64,000 nt of DNA from Moniliella sp. 'wahieum' (taxonomy: Eukaryota; Basidiomycota; Moniliellomycetes; Moniliellales; Moniliellaceae), in contig RSEE01000109.1 of NCBI GenBank assembly GCA_003971905.1, forward strand, positions 124,001 to 188,000, given 5' to 3'. Every line of letters begins with the position of its first letter. Position 1 is the first letter of the stretch. The translations under genes and the position numbers were made by a program. Below the pieces are notes generated by a model, which saw nothing but the letters and a program-made list of their open reading frames with translations, was not told the DNA's origin and did no database searches. Positions 58,773-64,000 of this stretch are shown piece after piece.

Positions 58773-61700
58773 ATGCTCTCCGCCAGACAGCGCGGCCTGT
58801 CTTCCGACTGGCCTCTTCGCAGTGCGCGCAGAGCGTTTCACCTTTCCCCCACCCTCTCCACGCCCCCTCGCATCCACTCCCCCCGAACCTGCCCGAACAC
58901 CAACATGAGCAGGACGAGACACGGGGATCGTCTTTGGCCAGCAGCGTAGCTCCACCTGGTGGGACGGTTGCTGCGCCGCCAGGGGACGGTCTCCCCCTGC
59001 CAAATGGGGACGCTGCACCCTCGAAACCAGCGCGACGACGTGGTTGGCCACGCAAATCCAAGGTCCCTGAACCAGCTCCGGAACTGAAATCGGGTGCGGT
59101 GGTGTCCCCTGATCCCGAGCCCGGGGCCGCCATGAACACAGCCGCGGCACGCCGAGCCCGTTTGGATGTGGAGGGCATGTCGGCTCAACGGGCGAGTGTC
59201 AAGATGGAGGCGCAGCCCGCAGTGGAAGAGGACGAGGAGGATATGCTAGTAATTCGGATCCCCAAGCCCAAGGCCAAGCGCAAGACCAAGACGTCCACAC
59301 GCGACCAGCACCAAGAAGTTGTGGTACTGGAAGATCTGCCAACGATCGCACAGGGGTCTCTGGGCCCCCTGCCCCCGCTCTACCCCAACGGCCGGCCTCT
59401 GTCGCCTGAACAGGCCGAGACGCGTGCATGGGCCGCATCGTTGCTGCCCAAAGAATTGTGGGCGCTGGAGAACGCGCCCAGGACGGATGGTCGCCTCTGG
59501 TGCAGGAATTTTTGACCAATATGGTGGCTCATCCAGGTTGCCTCCTCTTGACCCGCGTGGGCAGTTTCTATGAGGCGTACATGACGCAAGCGCAGGAACT
59601 CTCGCGCTTGACGGGTCTTCGGTGCACCACCATGACGTGGCGCGGGCGTAAGGTGGAAATGGCCGGGTTCCCCTGCATGCAGCTCCCGAAATTCGTAGAC
59701 ATCCTCGTTCGCTCCCACGGCCGCATCGTTGCTCTGTGCGACGAGTTTGTCATCTCCCCTACCTCGGGCTCCAGGCAAGAAGCAGGCAAGGCAGGCGCAA
59801 AGGCCAACAAAAAGATGGGCTTGACCGGCCTGGCTCAGGTGCGCAAACCTCTTGCGTCGGTGAGGGAGTCGAGCCGACTCAAGGCCGACGACAGTTTGCT
59901 GCGTAGGGTGACCGAGATCATCAGTCCCGGCACCTTGGTGGATGACTCGTTGGTGGATCCCTATGTCAATAACTTTCTTCTGGCCATCTCAGCTACTTCT
60001 TCTCCCTCGTCCACCGCAGCGGGAGACACGAGTTGCACGTATGGACTCGCCTGGCTGGACCTCGGCACGTCAACTTTCTCCTCAACCGTATGCCCCGACG
60101 CCGAGACACTCCGGGACGAAGTGGCCCGGATCTCACCTCGGGAGATCGTTTTGCCCGACGGTGTATTTGGCACGCCGGTACGCCCCCCTCCGCCTTCCCC
60201 TGGCCCCCTGGACGCAAATGGGTGGCCTACGTTCCCTCGCCCCGAGCAAGGCGCATATGGGCAAGAGCTACCATACCAACGGTTCGATCATCCCATCTGG
60301 GAAGTGGTTGGGGACAGTAGGATCACGTTTATCTCTTCTGCTGTTGCGCAGGACGCGGCAGTGCACTTGGACGCCAGCGGCCTCTCGGCGGAGGAGGCGG
60401 ATGCGATTGGGCGGTTGAAAAGTTTTTTGAGCCACCGCTTCCTCTACCGTCCCGATGGCATGGGACGCATCTACCGCCCGGACCAGCCTCGGTCTGAGAA
60501 ACAGCAAGACGTGTTTTCCTACTTGGCCATCCCATCCGCGCAGCGCCAACATAGTGATATGCGCATCGATGCCCATACGCTCGCTGCGCTCGAAGTGCGC
60601 CGGGTGGCGCGCGGGCCGCAGGAACATGCCAAGTCCCACATCGAGCGCGACCGAAGCTTCTGCGCTGCGTCCCCGTCCTGCCCCACTGCAATCGAGCGTG
60701 ATCTTGCCTGCTGGCTCGGGCAACGTCGGAAGCGTCGGCAGCTTGCTCCATGCCGTTCGCCGTACCATTACGCGCGGGGGGCTCGGTTGCTGGAGCGCTG
60801 GCTCCTCGCACCGTCTACCAACGTGGAAGAAATTCAGCACCGGCACGAGACGGTGGCCTTTTTCTTGCGCCATGCGTTTCTCAGTGCCGACCTGCGCTTG
60901 CTCTTCAAGGCCAGCACCGACCGTTCGGATTGGACCGACGGAACGCGGTCCAAGCCCCCCTGGCCCGATCCTGCGGACCTCGACCCGGAAGAGGTGGCAC
61001 TGGACCGCGTCGATGGTGGCGCCGATCCTATCCGGGCCATGATCAAGTCCCGCATGGCCAACTCGACTCCCGAAACGTTGAGCCACGTCCTTCTGTTTCT
61101 TCAGTTGGTTGAGGATGTCCGGTTGGCAATCGTGCAGGCCTTCCCTCAGGTCAAGGACCTGTTGGAGGATACGACTTACTACCCGATCCACCCGGGCCAG
61201 TCCACCGACGTTGATTTGGCCCTGAGCCTAGTGCGCGCATTGGACCCCTTGCCCCACATTTCCTCATTGCTGGAAGACGCGCTGGTTTCCAAGTCCCAGT
61301 CCCAGGACCCTGATGACGCTACCGACACGGCGGGGACCTCGCCCCTAGAGACAGAAGAGAATGGCTCGGGCTTAGAGGAGGAGACGGGCGATGCAAAAGA
61401 CAAACTGGTTCCAGGAGCTGGGATCCCACCCATTGTGCTTCAGCTACGACCCGAGTAGGTTTTTACCCGTCTATTTCTCCTGCTGTCGGGCGTCGTGACT
61501 GTGACTGACTTTTTGACCGACCCTTCTGTTGCTGCGGCTGTGAACTGCAGGACCTTCCCGCACCTTGCTACCCTCGCCAAGGAGTACAACCAACTGCGAG
61601 CCAAGGCCATCCAAATGGAAGCTGCGTTGCGCCGGCGCCTGCCCGAGTCGGACCGACGACGCTTGGCGCTTCGTTCGGTCCCTGGTCGCGGTCCGGTCGT

Positions 61701-62951
61701 ATGGTTGGACCGCTTGAGCCCAGCGACAGCCGCTGCGCTCGGTGCGGGCCAAACGACAGATTTGCATCCAGGTTCGGACGCCGACGTGACCTGGTCATCT
61801 GAGCCCGTGCACTTTTCCTCGCGGAACGTGAGCGGGCTACGTTCCGGTTCGGGCACGTTTATGCCCTGGACCAACTTGGCCGCCGATCTGGCCGCGGTAC
61901 GGGATACGATTCGGTCGGTCGAAGAGGACACCCTGGCTACGTTGGCCGAGCAAGTGTGGGAGGAGATGCCCGTATTGCGTGCCAACACTGAAGTGATGGA
62001 CCGCTTGGATGTGCTGCTGTGTCCTTTGCTGCCTTGGCGTCTGAACGTGCCCTGGTGCGGCCCGAGGTATATGCGCCGACAGCCCACGAGACAGGCGAGG
62101 CGGACGAGAGAGCGGTACCGGAGCTGGATGTGCGCGGGGTGCGTCACTTGGTGGTGGAAACGGCGCTGGAAGCCAATGGCCGCAACTTTACGCCGAACGA
62201 CGTTGTGCTCACTGGGCCTGTTCGGGCCGGGGTGATTACCGGGCCCAACATGGGCGGCAAATCGACGGTGCTGCGAGCCGTGGCCCATGCGGTCGTGTTG
62301 GCCCAGGCGGGCTCGTATGTGCCTGCGTCGTATGCGCGGGTGGGGGTGGTGGATGGGCTGTATGCGCGGGTGGGCGCGCGCGACGCACTCTGGAACGATC
62401 AGTCGACCTTCATGCTCGAAATGCTCGAGACGGCCCACTTTCTCACCCACGCCTCCCGCCACAGCTTGGTCATCGCCGATGAGATTGGACGCGGCACCGC
62501 CGCCGAGACGGGCGTGGCGATCGCGCATGCCACCTTGGTCCATTTGACCCACTCCATCGGTGCACGCACCCTGTTCGCCACCCACTTCCATCCGATCGTG
62601 GCCCTGTTGGGGTACCCAGAACTGTTGACCTCCACTCCCACTCCCACTTCCACCTCTTCTTCTTCTTCTTCTTCTGCTGCTCCCGAGCGCAGCACGCCTT
62701 CTACCTTCCCCGCTGTCGCGCCCGCCTGGTTGGCCGCCAACGCTTCCGCTCAAGCACCCGACCCAACAGTCACCTTCTGGCACACCGATGCCCACGCGAC
62801 ACCGACCGGCGTGCTGTTTGACCACCGGCTCCGCCCGGGCGTCAACACCGATTCGTACGGTCTCGTGGTGGCTCGCTTGGCTGGCGTACCCAGACGGGTG
62901 GTGCAGCAGGCAGAGCAGACGCTCAAGGCACTCATGCAGCCTATCTCGTGA
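58773..62951 (+). CDS. MSH1: MSH1, mitochondrial MutS homologue
   Basis: Mismatch-recognition ATPase acting on mitochondrial DNA. The start at 58773 (MLSARQRGLSSDWPLRSARR) gives a leader with RRAFHLSP typical of mitochondrial import; upstream ATGs at 58624 and 58745 do not. A basic, AT-hook-like RRRGWPRKSK follows. MutS domain I: LLTRVGSFYEAYMTQAQELS, then KVEMAGFPCMQLPKFVDILV. Lever/core: RGARLLERWLLAPSTNVEEI. An intron at 61455-61550 (gtaggt...gcag) joins LRPE to TFPHLATLAKEY. ATPase: Walker A GPNMGGKST (near 62245), DQSTFMLEMLETA, Walker B LVIADEIGRGT (near 62470) and TLFATHFHP. A Ser/Thr run near 62625-62700 interrupts the ATPase after the His loop. The frame changes near 58890, 59500 and 62015. 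Domain I and the import leader favour MSH1 over nuclear MSH proteins. Confidence 0.88.
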
Positions 62952-63204
62952 TATGACTCGTGAGACTGCTTCCTTCCTTCGCCCCCGCGCGCCTTCATCC
63001 AAGTTGTCTTTTCTGTAACTCCAACGAAATCTCCTCTGCTTCCCCTCCTGCATTCCCATTGTGTTCCTTCTGCTTGGCTCTCTCTCATCCCTCTCCCCCT
63101 CCCTAAAAAGCATACCCCTCTATCCAACTACCTGCAGTTGCTGTCCAATCGGACGCCAACGACTAGCTGGAGGAAGAGAACGGCGGGATGCGGGCCAGGC
63201 GATC
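62952..63204. other. Convergent 3' gap between MSH1 and UTP18
   Basis: About 250 bp of CT-rich 3' untranslated DNA shared by two genes pointing at each other. Nothing else was seen. Confidence 0.5.
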
Positions 63205-64000
63205 TTAATCATAGTGTGCCAGACGGTAGACGAGCACTTTGCCCCTCGAGTTGCTCACCGCGAGCCCTCGTCCGGTTGGATCAAAGTCAACGCTGGAGAT
63301 ATGGGCGAGGGGCGTGTTGGCAGTGGGCCAATTGGCAAAGACGGAACCCGATTGGGTGTGGAGGATGCGCAAAGCGTCCCGTTTGGGACGGCTGGCCATC
63401 GCCATCATCTCGCTTTGCGGGTGCCAGGCCATGGCGGTGATGGCGGTAGAAAGGTTGTTGAGCGTAGAGCGGGGCTGGATGGTACGTACGGTAGCGAGCT
63501 GGCCAGCGGCGACGGCGGCGGCCTGCTCTTCGGCCGATAAGAAGCTCGCTCCTCCCCCCGACGCGTCGGCGCCAGACAAGCTCGCCATGTCGTACAGCGA
63601 CACAATCCCGTTGCTCGCGCCTACCGCCACCGTCTTACCGTCCGGCGAGGCCGAGAGACTACTGGGACGGAACAAGTCGGTATCCGTCGCTCGCAACGTC
63701 GAGGTGAGCATCCTCGTGTCCCACACCCCGATCTCGCCCGAACTCGTGAGCGACAAGAGACGCGGCGCCGTACCAAACGCCGCGCCGGACGTGACGTCCC
63801 ATGCGATGCCAGCCACGGGACCAGGCGCCTGCAGCGTAGCGATCACCGATGCCGACCCAGCGCCCGACCGCCCCCAGTCCAACAAGTTCATCTCGCCTTG
63901 TCGCCCGCGAATCGCAACCAGTGTATCTTTGCCGCCGCGGGCCTGCATCGACGGTGGCATGGGCCGCGCGTAGGCGAGCGAGCGCGACTCGTCGTCAGCG
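63205..64000 (-). CDS. UTP18: UTP18, small-subunit processome WD40 protein, 5' part outside window
   Basis: U3 snoRNA-associated WD40 protein of the nucleolar small-subunit processome, needed for 18S rRNA maturation. Only the C-terminal WD40 propeller is inside; the frame is open from 64000 to the stop at 63205. Visible blades include IATLQAPGPVAGIAWD, LLSLTSSGEIGVWDTR, SLSASPDGKTVAVGASNGIV, AITAMAWHPQSEMMAMASRP and SSVDFDPTGRGLAVSNSRGK. The ending VLVYRLAHYD and the SVFANWPTANTPLAHISSVD segment are typical of Utp18. No frame change in this part. A generic WD40 protein is the only alternative. Confidence 0.88.
   Translation of the reverse strand, partial: ADDESRSLAYARPMPPSMQARGGKDTLVAIRGRQGEMNLLDWGRSGAGSASVIATLQAPGPVAGIAWDVTSGAAFGTAPRLLSLTSSGEIGVWDTRMLTSTLRATDTDLFRPSSLSASPDGKTVAVGASNGIVSLYDMASLSGADASGGGASFLSAEEQAAAVAAGQLATVRTIQPRSTLNNLSTAITAMAWHPQSEMMAMASRPKRDALRILHTQSGSVFANWPTANTPLAHISSVDFDPTGRGLAVSNSRGKVLVYRLAHYD

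Noticed and set aside
61440-63113. 557-codon open frame antisense to MSH1
   Set aside because: Shadow of the MSH1 ATPase coding region, with no domain or start context of its own.

Overview
The window looks like GC-rich nuclear DNA of a fungus, most likely a basidiomycete. The genes have few, short introns (about 40-100 nt) that mostly start GTACGT or GTATGT. The coding strand has strong G/C third positions, and the intergenic gaps carry short palindromic repeats (ACTAGTG, GTCATCC and CGATAAT units). A smut-type yeast (Ustilaginomycotina) would fit, but that is inference. I saw no tRNA, rRNA, CRISPR array, intact transposon, origin or virus.

Left third (1-25 kb): a very large coiled-coil protein cut by the left edge; an unrecognised Lys/Glu/Ala-rich protein; a 3.3 kb gap with an orphan exon-like open stretch; a secreted serine carboxypeptidase (S10) with a decayed copy of its 3' end further right; an alpha/beta hydrolase; a long pentatricopeptide (PPR) protein; and a 2-oxoglutarate/Fe(II) dioxygenase.

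Middle (25-46 kb): MGM101 (mitochondrial DNA annealing protein); a Pro-rich unknown; a kinase-fold protein that lacks the catalytic and metal-binding Asp residues; an Elongator subunit 6 homologue; a multi-pass membrane protein resembling cation/Ca2+ exchangers; a 14-TM type MFS transporter; pyruvate decarboxylase. Two large gaps here share a diverged dispersed repeat.

Right third (46-64 kb): mitochondrial aconitase, RPAP1/Rba50 (RNA polymerase II assembly), a RING-H2 protein, the mitochondrial ADP/ATP carrier, MSH1 (mitochondrial MutS), and UTP18 (small-subunit processome) cut by the right edge. Five genes in the window (PPR, MGM101, aconitase, ADP/ATP carrier, MSH1) act or probably act in mitochondria, and two of them work directly on mitochondrial DNA.

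Almost every gene, including highly conserved single-function enzymes, is split by single-base frame changes, usually one C or G missing from a short run. This pattern points to uncorrected long-read assembly errors rather than pseudogenes. Gene spans below therefore join several open segments, and ends marked uncertain should be read that way.
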